Origin: an uncultured Clostridia bacterium
GTDB taxonomy: Bacteria > Bacillota > DTU014
NCBI GenBank assembly: GCA_900016865.1
Contig: FIZI01000013.1
Coordinates: 1 to 64,000 of the forward strand
DNA: 64,000 nt
Direction: 5' to 3'
The translations under genes were made by a program, and so were the position numbers. Numbering within the stretch: the first letter of the stretch is position 1; each line of letters starts with the position of its first letter. This document shows positions 42,163 to 50,519 of this stretch, piece by piece. The notes under the pieces were generated by a model. It searched no databases and was not told the origin of the DNA. It saw only the letters and a program-made list of their open reading frames with translations.

Positions 42163-43317
42163 TCAATACTGCGCTAGCGATGAATCCGTTATCCCATGAT
42201 ACGGGATAGCGGCGAGCTCAGGCTCGATGCTGGACTTGGTTCGTCTGCGAATCCGCTCTATCACCAAATGCACGGCAGACATGACCATGTCGGGGGTGAT
42301 GTACGCCATGCATTCGTGTTTACACTCAAGACGCTTCAGGGACGACAGATAGAGGTATTGCAGCGGACTCGTCATCCAGTGGAAGCAAGGGCTGCACGGC
42401 AAGTTGGCAGTCACCACAGTTGACAAAGACGATGTGGGGCCGAAGTTCTCCGGATCTGTCGGGCCAAATAAAGCGATGACAGGCGTGTTCATCGCAGATG
42501 CAATGTGTTGCGGAGCAGAATCATTGCCTATAAACAAGGTGCAGCGCTCAATGAGTGCGCCCGTCTGCTTAAGCGATAGCTCTCCTGCAGCGACGAAAAA
42601 TCTGGATCCGTAACGCGCGTTTTCAATGATCTCCCGAGCAAGGAGAACATCGTCATGGCCGCCAACAAGGACTACACTGGTATCTAGTTCTGTTACCAAG
42701 CGGTCAGCGACTGCAGAAAAACCCGGTGTGTCCCAACGCTTTGCTTGGAAGTTCTTGCCTCCAGGGTGGATCGCTACTGTAACACCACTTAAGTCGAGGC
42801 CGACAGACGATGCCCAGTCTTCAGTTGCCTGTCGATCTCGATCCGATATGTAGAACTCGAGCTTGCGGCTGTCCGCCGTGGCTCCAAGGGATTGAACCAC
42901 CTGCAGGCAGTAATCTATCGCGTGAATGGTCCGCTTGTCAGGCACCTGTTCAGCATATAGCCATCCGAGCGTGCGAGAGTTAAAACCCACCTTGATTGAG
43001 TTTGGGAAGGCTGCAGAAAGCCAGCTGCCAACGTGAGACAGTCCGACTACCACGTCTACGCCTTCTGCGCGCAGTTTCGATGCTACTCTGGCAGCATCCA
43101 AAGCTCCAGTGCAAGTTATAAGCCTGTCTATATTCGGGTTGCCTTCAAGAACTTCGAACGACGACTGCCAGGTCATCACTGTGATCCGCGCACCCGCGAA
43201 CCTGCGCCTAAGAGCTGCTAATGCCGGGGTGCCGAACAAGGCGTCTCCTATCGGACATAACTGCAGGACGAGTATTGAAGAGGGACAGTCGAGCGATTGA
43301 CAGCCACTCTCATTCAT
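42163..43317 (-). CDS. GT9-family heptosyltransferase-like protein
   Basis: This 384-residue glycosyltransferase has a GT-B fold. The N-terminal ILVLQLCPIGDALFGTPALA is the GT9 signature; VAIHPGGKNFQAKRW, VLVGGHDDVLLAREI, ERCTLFIGNDSAPQHIASAM and ALFGPTDPENFGP build the ADP-heptose-type donor site. There is a late Cys cluster (LPCSPCFHW and LECKHECM) like the metal-like cysteines of some GT9 proteins. The acceptor is unknown. It is the first gene of the three-gene operon; the ribosome-binding site before ATG 43317 is weak. The promoter at 43382-43410 lies about 60 bases upstream. Confidence 0.88.
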   Translation of the reverse strand: MNESGCQSLDCPSSILVLQLCPIGDALFGTPALAALRRRFAGARITVMTWQSSFEVLEGNPNIDRLITCTGALDAARVASKLRAEGVDVVVGLSHVGSWLSAAFPNSIKVGFNSRTLGWLYAEQVPDKRTIHAIDYCLQVVQSLGATADSRKLEFYISDRDRQATEDWASSVGLDLSGVTVAIHPGGKNFQAKRWDTPGFSAVADRLVTELDTSVVLVGGHDDVLLAREIIENARYGSRFFVAAGELSLKQTGALIERCTLFIGNDSAPQHIASAMNTPVIALFGPTDPENFGPTSSLSTVVTANLPCSPCFHWMTSPLQYLYLSSLKRLECKHECMAYITPDMVMSAVHLVIERIRRRTKSSIEPELAAIPYHGITDSSLAQY

Positions 43318-43363
43318 TGGTTATCACACAGCTTTCAGATACTAGACATCTACGGCGATTCTA

Positions 43364-43381
43364 GCCTATATCAATATAGGC
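43364..43381. promoter_or_regulatory. Operator-like inverted repeat at the GT9 operon start
   Basis: GCCTATAT-CA-ATATAGGC is a perfect 18-bp interrupted palindrome. It lies directly downstream of a predicted minus-strand -10 (43387-43382), so it covers the expected transcription start. A repressor bound here would block the operon. Confidence 0.6.
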
Positions 43382-43410
43382 AGAATATCTGGCTGCGCGC
43401 CAAAAGGCAA
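43382..43410 (-). promoter_or_regulatory. Minus-strand promoter of the GT9 operon
   Basis: On the minus strand TTGCCT (43410-43405) and TATTCT (43387-43382) are 17 bases apart. The start point should fall near 43375, inside the inverted repeat. Confidence 0.55.
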
Positions 43411-43802
43411 CCGCGCAGGTTACTTCCGTTTATACTTCTAGATATCGTAACTAAAACCTTCTTCACCATATTCTTAGATTGTCCGCCAAGTGAACAGCCA
43501 ATCCGCTGGAAACCGAGTTACGGCTTAGGGAGCGGAGAGGGGTGGATCTATGGTCCTCGTCGCCTGGCGTTGGCTTCGCAGGGGGCGATGTGAGGTCTCC
43601 TCCGCTTGCCGTTCGCTCCGCCGTCCTGGCTTCGCTCACTCTGAGAGAGGCAACTCTCCGTCATCCTGACTCCGAGTTGCCTCAACAGTCGCGGAAGTAG
43701 GTTTTCGGCAGGATGAGTTCAGGTTTCGGAGAAACCAAAGCATCGATTATTATATGTAGGGTGCCGGTCTTGGCGAGATTTCCAGATTGGAGACGGTGAG
43801 TC
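43411..43802. other. Non-coding region with hairpins
   Basis: About 390 bp hold no ORF with a ribosome-binding site apart from the start of the acetyltransferase. The left part is AT-rich. The right part carries a GC-rich, hairpin-prone stretch: GAGGCAACTC (43647-43656) pairs with GAGTTGCCTC (43674-43683), and GGTTTC-GGA-GAAACC forms a small hairpin at 43722-43736. It could be a leader, a small RNA or decayed sequence. Confidence 0.4.
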
Positions 43803-44417
43803 ATGAGATGGCCTGCGTTTCTACGCAGATCGGAGGAGTCTATAGCCCGGGCGAACGGTATTTACCTGCGCCCTGTAAGGGTAAGTGACGCACGCCAGTA
43901 CGCCACGCTTTTGCAAGAAAACCGTGAGCTGTTGGAGCCGTTTGAGCCCGTGCGGCCGCCCAGTTACTACACAGAGGCCTACCAGAGAGCTGTGCTCAAG
44001 GAAGCCGTCGAGTCCTACAAAGACGGTTCTGGGTACATGTTTGCCGTAGTTCTAGACAGCCATGGCATCATCGGCCGAGTGGGCCTGTCAGGCGTTTTTA
44101 GAGGAGCCTTCCAGAGCTGCTTCATTGGCTACTTTATTGATCACCGCTTTACTCGCAGGGGCTATGCCACGTGGGCGGTAAAAAACACCGTTGCGTTTGC
44201 CTTTGACAAAGCAGCGCTGCACCGGGTGGAGGCATCAGTGATGCCTTGCAATGTTGCCTCTCAGAGGGTACTAGAGAAGTCCGGTTTTAGGCGTGAAGGA
44301 CTAGCACGCAATTACCTGAGAATCCAGGGTAAATGGGAAGATCACTACATATATGCTATAACAGTCGAAGATAAGATAGGTGAGAGCGTGGACAGAGGAG
44401 GCGGAGAGTATTGCTGA
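43803..44417 (+). CDS. RimJ/RimL-type N-acetyltransferase
   Basis: This 204-residue GNAT protein has the family marks IYLRPVRVSDARQYATLLQE, the acetyl-CoA loop HRFTRRGYATWAVKNTVAFA and the RVEASVMPCNVASQRVLEKS-GF segment typical of RimJ-like protein-alanine acetyltransferases. The substrate may be a ribosomal protein N-terminus or a small amine. GGAGACGGTGA precedes ATG 43803. Its last codons overlap the next gene, and both are probably cotranscribed. Confidence 0.9.
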   Translation: MRWPAFLRRSEESIARANGIYLRPVRVSDARQYATLLQENRELLEPFEPVRPPSYYTEAYQRAVLKEAVESYKDGSGYMFAVVLDSHGIIGRVGLSGVFRGAFQSCFIGYFIDHRFTRRGYATWAVKNTVAFAFDKAALHRVEASVMPCNVASQRVLEKSGFRREGLARNYLRIQGKWEDHYIYAITVEDKIGESVDRGGGEYC

Positions 44418-45265
44418 TCGACTACCACGTTCATCTTCAGCCGGATTCACATAAAGGCCGATGCAAATACGACATGGACAATCTCGACGAGTACCTGCGC
44501 TGTGCCAGCGCAGCTGGGATAGATGAGATCGGTATAACCGAACACTCCAACAGGTTCTTCGAGTTTTTGCCCACATTTGCTCCTGTGCTGGACAAGGCTG
44601 AATCAATACCGGCGATCAGCCGGTGGATACGAGAAGGATGTACTGAGACTTTAGACGAGTACGTGCGGTTTCTTCAGGAAGCCAAGCGTACTGGCCGTCC
44701 TGTAAAGGTCTCGGTGGAGGTTGACTACATCCCCGGCCAGGAGTCTTTGATAGCCGACATACTATCGGATTACCAGTTTGACTATGTCTTGGGATCAGTC
44801 CACTTCATCAATGCATGGGCAGTGGATTACTCTGCTGAATTTGGCTGGCCTGATAAGTCGGTAGATGACGTGTTCAGGCAGTACTTCGACATTGTAATCC
44901 AGGCGGTAGAGTCCGGGCTATTTGACTGCATCGCCCATCCGGATTTGGTCAAGAAATTGGGCTTTGTCCCCAGCATTGACCTCACACCCTATTACGAGAC
45001 AGTAGCTAAAGCCATGAAAAAAGCAGATGTTGCCTACGAAGTGAGCACAGCCGGCCTCTTCAAGCCTGTTGGAGAGGTATACCCGTCTCCTGAGTTCATA
45101 AGCGTCATGCACAGCTACTGTGTTCCATTTGTCTTTTCATCGGACGCCCATAGCCCCGAGCAAGTAGGAAGGCAATTCGAGGTCAGCCTTGAGACTGTGC
45201 GCCAGGTAGGATACACCGAAGTGGCACTCTTTGACAACAGAGTGCGTTACTCTCGTCCGTTGTAG
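44411..45265 (+). CDS. PHP-family histidinol-phosphatase-like protein
   Basis: This 284-residue metallophosphatase starts with DYHVHLQPDSH, the PHP metal motif, followed by IGITEHSNRFFEF, GSVHFINAWAVDY, DCIAHPDLVKK and FSSDAHSPEQVG, which complete the trinuclear metal site. It resembles HisK/HisJ, the histidinol phosphatase of Gram-positive bacteria, but no other his gene is near, so another phosphoester substrate is possible. GGAGG at 44397-44401 precedes TTG 44411, which overlaps the acetyltransferase stop by seven bases. Confidence 0.85.
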   Translation: MLIDYHVHLQPDSHKGRCKYDMDNLDEYLRCASAAGIDEIGITEHSNRFFEFLPTFAPVLDKAESIPAISRWIREGCTETLDEYVRFLQEAKRTGRPVKVSVEVDYIPGQESLIADILSDYQFDYVLGSVHFINAWAVDYSAEFGWPDKSVDDVFRQYFDIVIQAVESGLFDCIAHPDLVKKLGFVPSIDLTPYYETVAKAMKKADVAYEVSTAGLFKPVGEVYPSPEFISVMHSYCVPFVFSSDAHSPEQVGRQFEVSLETVRQVGYTEVALFDNRVRYSRPL

Positions 45266-45349
45266 CTGCACATGGTTTCTTAATCGCATGTCTATACTAC
45301 TGCTGGATGTGCGGATGCAGCAGAACGCCAGAGCAGGAGGTATTGGCCT

Positions 45350-45832
45350 GTGGTGAGGATTTCGCGCCTGGTGGGACTTCCGGTAGTTAGCCTTGAGGGT
45401 GCAAGAAAGGTCGGTATAACGAAAGAGGTATGGCTGAGTAGAGACCTGCTCTGGATCAGGGGGTTCAGCGTCGGCCTGAGACGGTTGATTTCATCTGTCC
45501 GTTTCTTGCCGTTTTCACGCGTTTTTAGTCTGACAACCACGTCTGTGACCGTGCACAGCGAAGACGTGACAGAGCAGCTCCTTGAATACAGTGACTGCGG
45601 GTTGAGATTTCACAAGGTTGCATCAAGCATTGCCCGCACTCGCGACGGCACTGTGGTTGGCAGCCTATCCGATCTCTTTGCCGATGAGAATACAGGCCGT
45701 GTGCAGGAGCTTGAGGTATCGGAAGGCGTTCTGCAGGACATAACTAAAGGTAGGTCACGCATACACAGATCAGCGTGCATCGAGTTCAACGGACAAGCCA
45801 TCATATTGGTCGAAGGCGTAGTGGGTAGCTAG
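45350..45832 (+). CDS. PRC-barrel domain protein
   Basis: The 160-residue cytoplasmic protein has two PRC-barrel-like halves: MVRISRLVGLPVVSLEGARK at the start and SSIARTRDGTVVGSLSDLFA in the second half, each followed by an L-x-V-S-E type strand. PRC barrels bind RNA-processing, photosynthetic or membrane partners. AGGAGG precedes GTG 45350. The order PRC-barrel, small membrane protein, AI-2E permease, alaS recurs in clostridia, so a link with membrane or translation functions is possible but undefined. Confidence 0.8.
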   Translation: MVRISRLVGLPVVSLEGARKVGITKEVWLSRDLLWIRGFSVGLRRLISSVRFLPFSRVFSLTTTSVTVHSEDVTEQLLEYSDCGLRFHKVASSIARTRDGTVVGSLSDLFADENTGRVQELEVSEGVLQDITKGRSRIHRSACIEFNGQAIILVEGVVGS

Positions 45833-45888
45833 GACGAAAAGCGCAAGAGGTTCGATCGGTAAATCAGATGAGGAGCTGGGTTTGAACT

Positions 45889-46131
45889 ATGAAGAGTCAG
45901 TGGAAGCTCTTATTGACCGGCGGTGCTATCGGCGCACTACTGGGCGGGTATGCTGTCCGCAGAATGAACGGCCACGGTCGTAGGCTTGGTACCGGGATGC
46001 CTCTAGAGATGCAGAGCAGGAGTAGGATCACCGGCACAGTCGCAGATCTTGCAGCTCAAGCAGCAGACAGAATGGATGACCTGAGCCTAAGGGCTCGAGC
46101 ACTGAATCGCAAGGTCACATCAGGGCATTAA
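45889..46131 (+). CDS. Small membrane-anchored protein, 80 aa
   Basis: I do not recognise a named family. The product has one short N-terminal membrane segment with a glycine zipper (LLTGGAIGALLGGYAVRRM), then a soluble helical tail (TVADLAAQAADRMDDLSLRA). This layout resembles YtxH-like stress or gas-vesicle-like small proteins. The ribosome-binding site is poor (GAGGAG about 17 bases upstream). It sits between the PRC-barrel and permease genes. Confidence 0.6.
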   Translation: MKSQWKLLLTGGAIGALLGGYAVRRMNGHGRRLGTGMPLEMQSRSRITGTVADLAAQAADRMDDLSLRARALNRKVTSGH

Positions 46132-46197
46132 CTCTGAGGCAGGCAAGGTGCGGGTAGTCCTTTCAGAGTTGCGGGAGCGAGAAGTCTGAGCTGCAGT

Positions 46198-47229
46198 TTG
46201 GCTAAGCAAGCACGAGCCTATAGGCTGGTAGGTCTTGTTCTACTTGCCATAGGCTTTGCTGTTGTACTCTACAGAACCAGAGAAGTCTTGACACCTTTCC
46301 TAATCGGAGCAGCGATAGCATACACTCTGAACCCTCTGGTGGACTCGTTGGAGCGACGCGGCGCACCAAGAGTGGCAGGCATTGTGATTGTGTACGCATT
46401 TGTGCTGCTCGTGCTTGCGCTGATACTCGTCTACCTTATCCCGGCAACCACCCGACAGCTTGAGAGGATGTCCGAAGACTTCCCCGCCCGGGTTCGGAGC
46501 CTCGAGTTGTTCGTTACAAACCTGTATGAGAAGTATCACACAGCCCCCTTCCCGGAAACAGTAAGAGAACCGCTCGACTCCATAATAAAGCAGTGGGAAG
46601 CGTTGCTTGCCTCAGCCGTCTCCCGGACAATAAGCGCAACTGTAGGGTTGCTTCACCAGTTGCCGAACCTGGTCTTGGCACCGGTCTTGGCGTTCTACTT
46701 CTCTCGGGACAAGGATGAGATATGTAGGAAGGTCATGTCGTGGGTACCTGCAAAAAACCGGGAGGAAATATCAAACCTCATTGGCGAGATAGACGCGGTG
46801 GTCGGCGGCTTCGTCAGAGGGCAGCTCCTTGTCGCAGCCATAATGGTGGGTCTGCTCAGTGTCGGCCTATGGCTGACAGGCATCGAGTTTTGGTTTCCGA
46901 TTGGCGTCGCGGCAGGGATTCTGGATGTGATACCGTACTTCGGCCCGATACTCGGAGCTATCCCTGCTGTGATCATCGCGCTCTTGGAGTCCCCGCTAAG
47001 AGCTGTGTACGTAGTGATCGTGTTTGTGGTTGCCAACCAGATTGAGTCCGCTGTGCTGACTCCCAGAATAGTCTCGGGATACGTTGGTTTACATCCTCTC
47101 ACCGTCATATTCGCTCTGCTCGTTGGAGCTTATATGTTGGGGTTGTGGGGGATGATCATAGCTGTTCCAGTTGCTGGCATGGTCAAGGTGGTCGCCCGTT
47201 ACGCATGGCTGAAGCTTGTCACCCAGTGA
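46198..47229 (+). CDS. AI-2E family permease-like membrane protein
   Basis: The 343-residue protein has about seven membrane segments and the family pieces PFLIGAAIAYTLNPLVDSLE, LAPVLAFYFSRDKDEI, IGEIDAVVGGFVRGQLLVAA, GILDVIPYFGPILGAIPAVI and GLHPLTVIFALLVGAYMLGL. Proteins of this family export autoinducer-2 or act as sodium/proton antiporters, among other roles; substrate cannot be assigned. The start TTG 46198 has only a weak ribosome-binding site. It precedes alaS by about 145 bp, a position conserved in many Firmicutes. Confidence 0.9.
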   Translation: MAKQARAYRLVGLVLLAIGFAVVLYRTREVLTPFLIGAAIAYTLNPLVDSLERRGAPRVAGIVIVYAFVLLVLALILVYLIPATTRQLERMSEDFPARVRSLELFVTNLYEKYHTAPFPETVREPLDSIIKQWEALLASAVSRTISATVGLLHQLPNLVLAPVLAFYFSRDKDEICRKVMSWVPAKNREEISNLIGEIDAVVGGFVRGQLLVAAIMVGLLSVGLWLTGIEFWFPIGVAAGILDVIPYFGPILGAIPAVIIALLESPLRAVYVVIVFVVANQIESAVLTPRIVSGYVGLHPLTVIFALLVGAYMLGLWGMIIAVPVAGMVKVVARYAWLKLVTQ

Positions 47230-47269
47230 CCACTCTCAAAAACGCAGATGGCTGACCAACTGGCGTGTG

Positions 47270-47298
47270 TTGACATGGCCAAAGGTCAACAGTATGAT
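47270..47298 (+). promoter_or_regulatory. Sigma-A promoter of alaS
   Basis: TTGACA (47270-47275) and TATGAT (47293-47298) are 17 bases apart and lie 77 bases before the start codon of alaS. There is no T-box in between. Confidence 0.8.
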
Positions 47299-47374
47299 TA
47301 GGATAGCTTACGCATAACCAGTATATGTGTTTAGATTAAGTCTATTTGGCGGTTGTGATAGCGGGAGGACAATC

Positions 47375-50023
47375 ATGACTTCACAGGAATTGCGAGAAAG
47401 CTTTTTAGGGTTTTTTGAGTCCAAAGGCCATTTGAGGCTTCCTAGTGCTCCTTTAGTTCCGCGGAATGACCCTACGTTGTTGCTCGTCGGCGCCGGTATG
47501 GTGCCGTTTAAGTCATATTTCATGGGAACTGAAAACCCGCCCAGCAAGCGGATAACTACCTGTCAGAAGTGCATCCGCACTCCCGACATAGAGAACGTCG
47601 GCAAGACCTCGAGGCACGGCACTTTCTTTGAAATGCTAGGCAACTTCTCATTTGGGGACTATTTCAAAGTCGAGGTCATCCCGTGGGCGTGGGAGTACCT
47701 CACACAGGTGCTCAGGTTGCCGGCAGATCGGATGTACGCCTCGGTCTACTTGGACGATGACGAGGCATATGCCATTTGGCGGGATGAGGTGGGTGTGCCG
47801 GAGTCGAGAATTGTTCGATTTGGCAAGGAGGACAACTTCTGGGAGGTGCCGGGTGGCCCGGGCCCGTGCGGGCCGTGTTCTGAGATCATTTTTGACCGGG
47901 GCGAGGAGAAAGGTTGCGGTTCAAAGGACTGCAAACCAGGGTGTGATTGCGACCGATTTATCGAGATTTGGAACTTAGTGTTCATCCAATACTACAAAGA
48001 TGAGCAGGGCAACTACACTCCTTTGACTCAGAAATCCGTAGACACCGGCATGGGACTTGAGCGTGTTGCTGCCGTATTGCAAGGAGTCGATACGATTCAA
48101 GAGATAGATATCATAAAGCCCGTGATTGAGTACATCGAGTCGCGCACCGGTCTTAAGTATGGCGACGAATGGGAACAAGACTGGGCGATTCGTGTCATTA
48201 CCGACCATTCGCGCAGTGTCGCCTTTATGGCTGCGGACGGCATACTGCCAGGCAACGAGGGCCGTGGCTACGTTATGAGGAGGCTTTTGCGCAGAGCGGT
48301 CAGGTTTGGACACAAGATCGGGCTTGATCCCGGATTTTTGTCAGGAGTCTGTGATGTGACGCTTGATCTGATGGGCAAGGTATACAGCGAGTTGGTTGAG
48401 CGCAGAGACTATATCCTCAAGGTCATAGCCAGTGAAGAAGAGCGTTTCAACGACACCCTGGATCAAGGCATGGATATTCTCAAGGATGAACTTGCGAAAC
48501 TCGAGCAGTCCGGTGCAAAGGTTCTTCCTGGGGAAGCGGCTTTTAGGCTTTATGACACTTATGGATTTCCAATGGAGATAACAAGAGAGATTGCTGAAGA
48601 GCATGGCATGTCTGTTGACGAAGAGGGCTTCCGGCAGCTCATGGACAGACAGAGGGAGCGCGCAAGAAGCGCGAGAGAAGCCATTGGATATGCTGGAGAG
48701 TTATCTGCCAAGTACGCTCGTGCCCTCGCAGGGGTTTCCGTGTCGTTTGCCGGGTATGACCGTACAAGACTAGATGATGCGCAAGTCGTGAGAATACTAA
48801 AGGATCAGCAGGCAGTGGACGAGTTGGCCAACGGAGAGTGCGGAGAAGTCGTCCTGGACGTGACGCCGTTCTATGGAGAGAGCGGTGGACAGGTTGGCGA
48901 TACCGGTGAACTTCGAACACCCACAGGGCGGGCTTTGGTACTCGACACCAAGAAGCCTTCGGCTGACATCGTGAGCCATCAGATCCGGGTGGTAGAGGGG
49001 CGAATCAAAGAAGGCCAGCAGTGCACTGCGGTGGTTGATGCGGCTCGCCGCATGGATACCGCTCGCAACCACACTGCTACTCACCTATTGCACAAGTCAC
49101 TGCAACTCGTCCTTGGCGACCATGTTGCGCAGGCGGGATCTCTTGTCAGCCCTGACCGCCTTCGTTTTGACTTCTCGCACCTTGAGCCTATGACAGAAGA
49201 ACAGCTTGCACAGGTAGAGAGTATTGTCAACGAGAGAGTCATGGAGGACCTCGAGGTAGTTGCCTCGGAGATGTCACTGCAAGATGCCACCAGAAGCGGT
49301 GCTGTTGCGCTGTTCGAAGAGAAATACGACGAGCAAGTAAGAGTAGTCTCTGTCGGTGATTTTAGCAAAGAGTTGTGTGGCGGAACTCACGTTCGTCGCA
49401 CCGGCGAGATAGGCTTGTTTAGGATTTTGGGCGAGAGCAGCATTGCAGCTGGTGTCCGTCGGATCGAGGCAGTGACCGGGCACGCGGCGCTAGAGCACTT
49501 GTCACAGCTGAGGGCCAGTCTGCGACGAATTGCCAATAGCCTCAAGGTTTCTGAAGAAGAAGCCCCGGAGCGAGTCGATAAGCTCCTATCAGACTTGCGT
49601 GACTTGCAGGCCGAAATCGCGGCACTGAAGTCCAAGGCCGCGGCCAATCAGGTCTCTGATATGATCAGTCGCGCGATTGAGGTGGCAAATGCCAAGGTAG
49701 TTGTCGAAAGCGTTGATGGAGTAGACCACCAGCAGTTGCGGGCCATGTGTGATGAGGCACGGAGCAAGCTGGGTTCAGGCGTCGTGTTATTGTCGACATC
49801 GGCAGGCGGCAAACTCTCGTTTATCTCCATGGTCACCAAGGACTTGGTGGAGCGTGGGATGAGTGCAGTTGACATAGTCAATTCTGCAGCGAGGGCGGCA
49901 GGCGGTGGCGGCGGAGGGCGCCCGGATATGGCTCAGGCAGGCGCGAAGGATCCTAGTCGCGCGGCTGATGCGATGAGGGCAGGCCGTGAATATATCTTGA
50001 AGACACTGAATACAATGTCTTAA
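47375..50023 (+). CDS. alaS: Alanyl-tRNA synthetase
   Basis: This class II synthetase charges and edits tRNA-Ala. The catalytic core begins [18 protein letters not shown] and includes [20 protein letters not shown] and [18 protein letters not shown]. The editing domain has the HxxxH motif in [13 protein letters not shown] and the CxxxH motif in [15 protein letters not shown]. The C-terminal C-Ala domain ends [26 protein letters not shown] at 47363-47368 selects ATG 47375 (882 aa). It heads a conserved gene order alaS-ireB-ruvX. Confidence 0.98.
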   Translation: MTSQELRESFLGFFESKGHLRLPSAPLVPRNDPTLLLVGAGMVPFKSYFMGTENPPSKRITTCQKCIRTPDIENVGKTSRHGTFFEMLGNFSFGDYFKVEVIPWAWEYLTQVLRLPADRMYASVYLDDDEAYAIWRDEVGVPESRIVRFGKEDNFWEVPGGPGPCGPCSEIIFDRGEEKGCGSKDCKPGCDCDRFIEIWNLVFIQYYKDEQGNYTPLTQKSVDTGMGLERVAAVLQGVDTIQEIDIIKPVIEYIESRTGLKYGDEWEQDWAIRVITDHSRSVAFMAADGILPGNEGRGYVMRRLLRRAVRFGHKIGLDPGFLSGVCDVTLDLMGKVYSELVERRDYILKVIASEEERFNDTLDQGMDILKDELAKLEQSGAKVLPGEAAFRLYDTYGFPMEITREIAEEHGMSVDEEGFRQLMDRQRERARSAREAIGYAGELSAKYARALAGVSVSFAGYDRTRLDDAQVVRILKDQQAVDELANGECGEVVLDVTPFYGESGGQVGDTGELRTPTGRALVLDTKKPSADIVSHQIRVVEGRIKEGQQCTAVVDAARRMDTARNHTATHLLHKSLQLVLGDHVAQAGSLVSPDRLRFDFSHLEPMTEEQLAQVESIVNERVMEDLEVVASEMSLQDATRSGAVALFEEKYDEQVRVVSVGDFSKELCGGTHVRRTGEIGLFRILGESSIAAGVRRIEAVTGHAALEHLSQLRASLRRIANSLKVSEEEAPERVDKLLSDLRDLQAEIAALKSKAAANQVSDMISRAIEVANAKVVVESVDGVDHQQLRAMCDEARSKLGSGVVLLSTSAGGKLSFISMVTKDLVERGMSAVDIVNSAARAAGGGGGGRPDMAQAGAKDPSRAADAMRAGREYILKTLNTMS

Positions 50024-50108
50024 CTGCAAAAAGAGGAAACAAGCAGCCCTGGGCAGAATCTCTACAGTGGCTGCTGGCAAGTTTATCTGGTTGGGGGCGA
50101 AGTTGCTT

Positions 50109-50369
50109 ATGCCGGATGCTAGAGACGAGACTCTGCGGTTCAAAGTCGGATCTGACGAAGATGAGAGCATCAGGGGCGCGCTCCTCAAAGTGTACAATGC
50201 CTTGAAGGAGAGAGGCTACGATCCTGTCAACCAGCTCGTGGGCTACTTGCTTTCGGGAGACCCTACTTACATTACCAGCCACCAGAACGCCCGGAACATA
50301 ATCCGCCAAGTAGAACGAGATGAGATACTGGAGGAATTGGTAAGGAGCTATCTAGAATCAGACGATTGA
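50109..50369 (+). CDS. ireB: IreB-family regulatory phosphoprotein
   Basis: This 86-residue protein (UPF0297/DUF965) is the small target of the PASTA-type Ser/Thr kinase IreK/PrkC in other Firmicutes and helps control cell-wall stress responses. The family core [20 protein letters not shown] and [20 protein letters not shown] is complete. The frame is open to a GTG at 50067, but the family start matches ATG 50109. The kinase and phosphatase genes that often lie near priA and rsmB are not in this window. Confidence 0.92.
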   Translation: MPDARDETLRFKVGSDEDESIRGALLKVYNALKERGYDPVNQLVGYLLSGDPTYITSHQNARNIIRQVERDEILEELVRSYLESDD

Positions 50370-50432
50370 GCTCTCACCTTCCTGCCTAGGGCGATCTTGC
50401 GACAGTAGAGCTACGTGAGTTGTGTCTATGCC

Positions 50433-50470
50433 GCGGGCCAGCAGCTGTGCTGCTTTTTTGGCCCGCTTTT
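50433..50470 (+). terminator. Terminator after ireB
   Basis: GCGGGCCA (50433-50440) pairs with TGGCCCGC (50459-50466), with a second small hairpin GCAG/CTGC nested in the loop, followed by TTTTG. This ends the alaS-ireB transcript. Confidence 0.85.
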
Positions 50471-50519
50471 GTCTGGCTGATGAGTCGGTCGTAGCTGCGA
50501 GTGCAAGGAGTGGTTGTCT

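Noticed and set aside
43297-43593. Plus-strand 98-codon ORF after the GT9 gene
   Set aside because: It is antisense to the GT9 start and promoter, with no ribosome-binding site and atypical composition.
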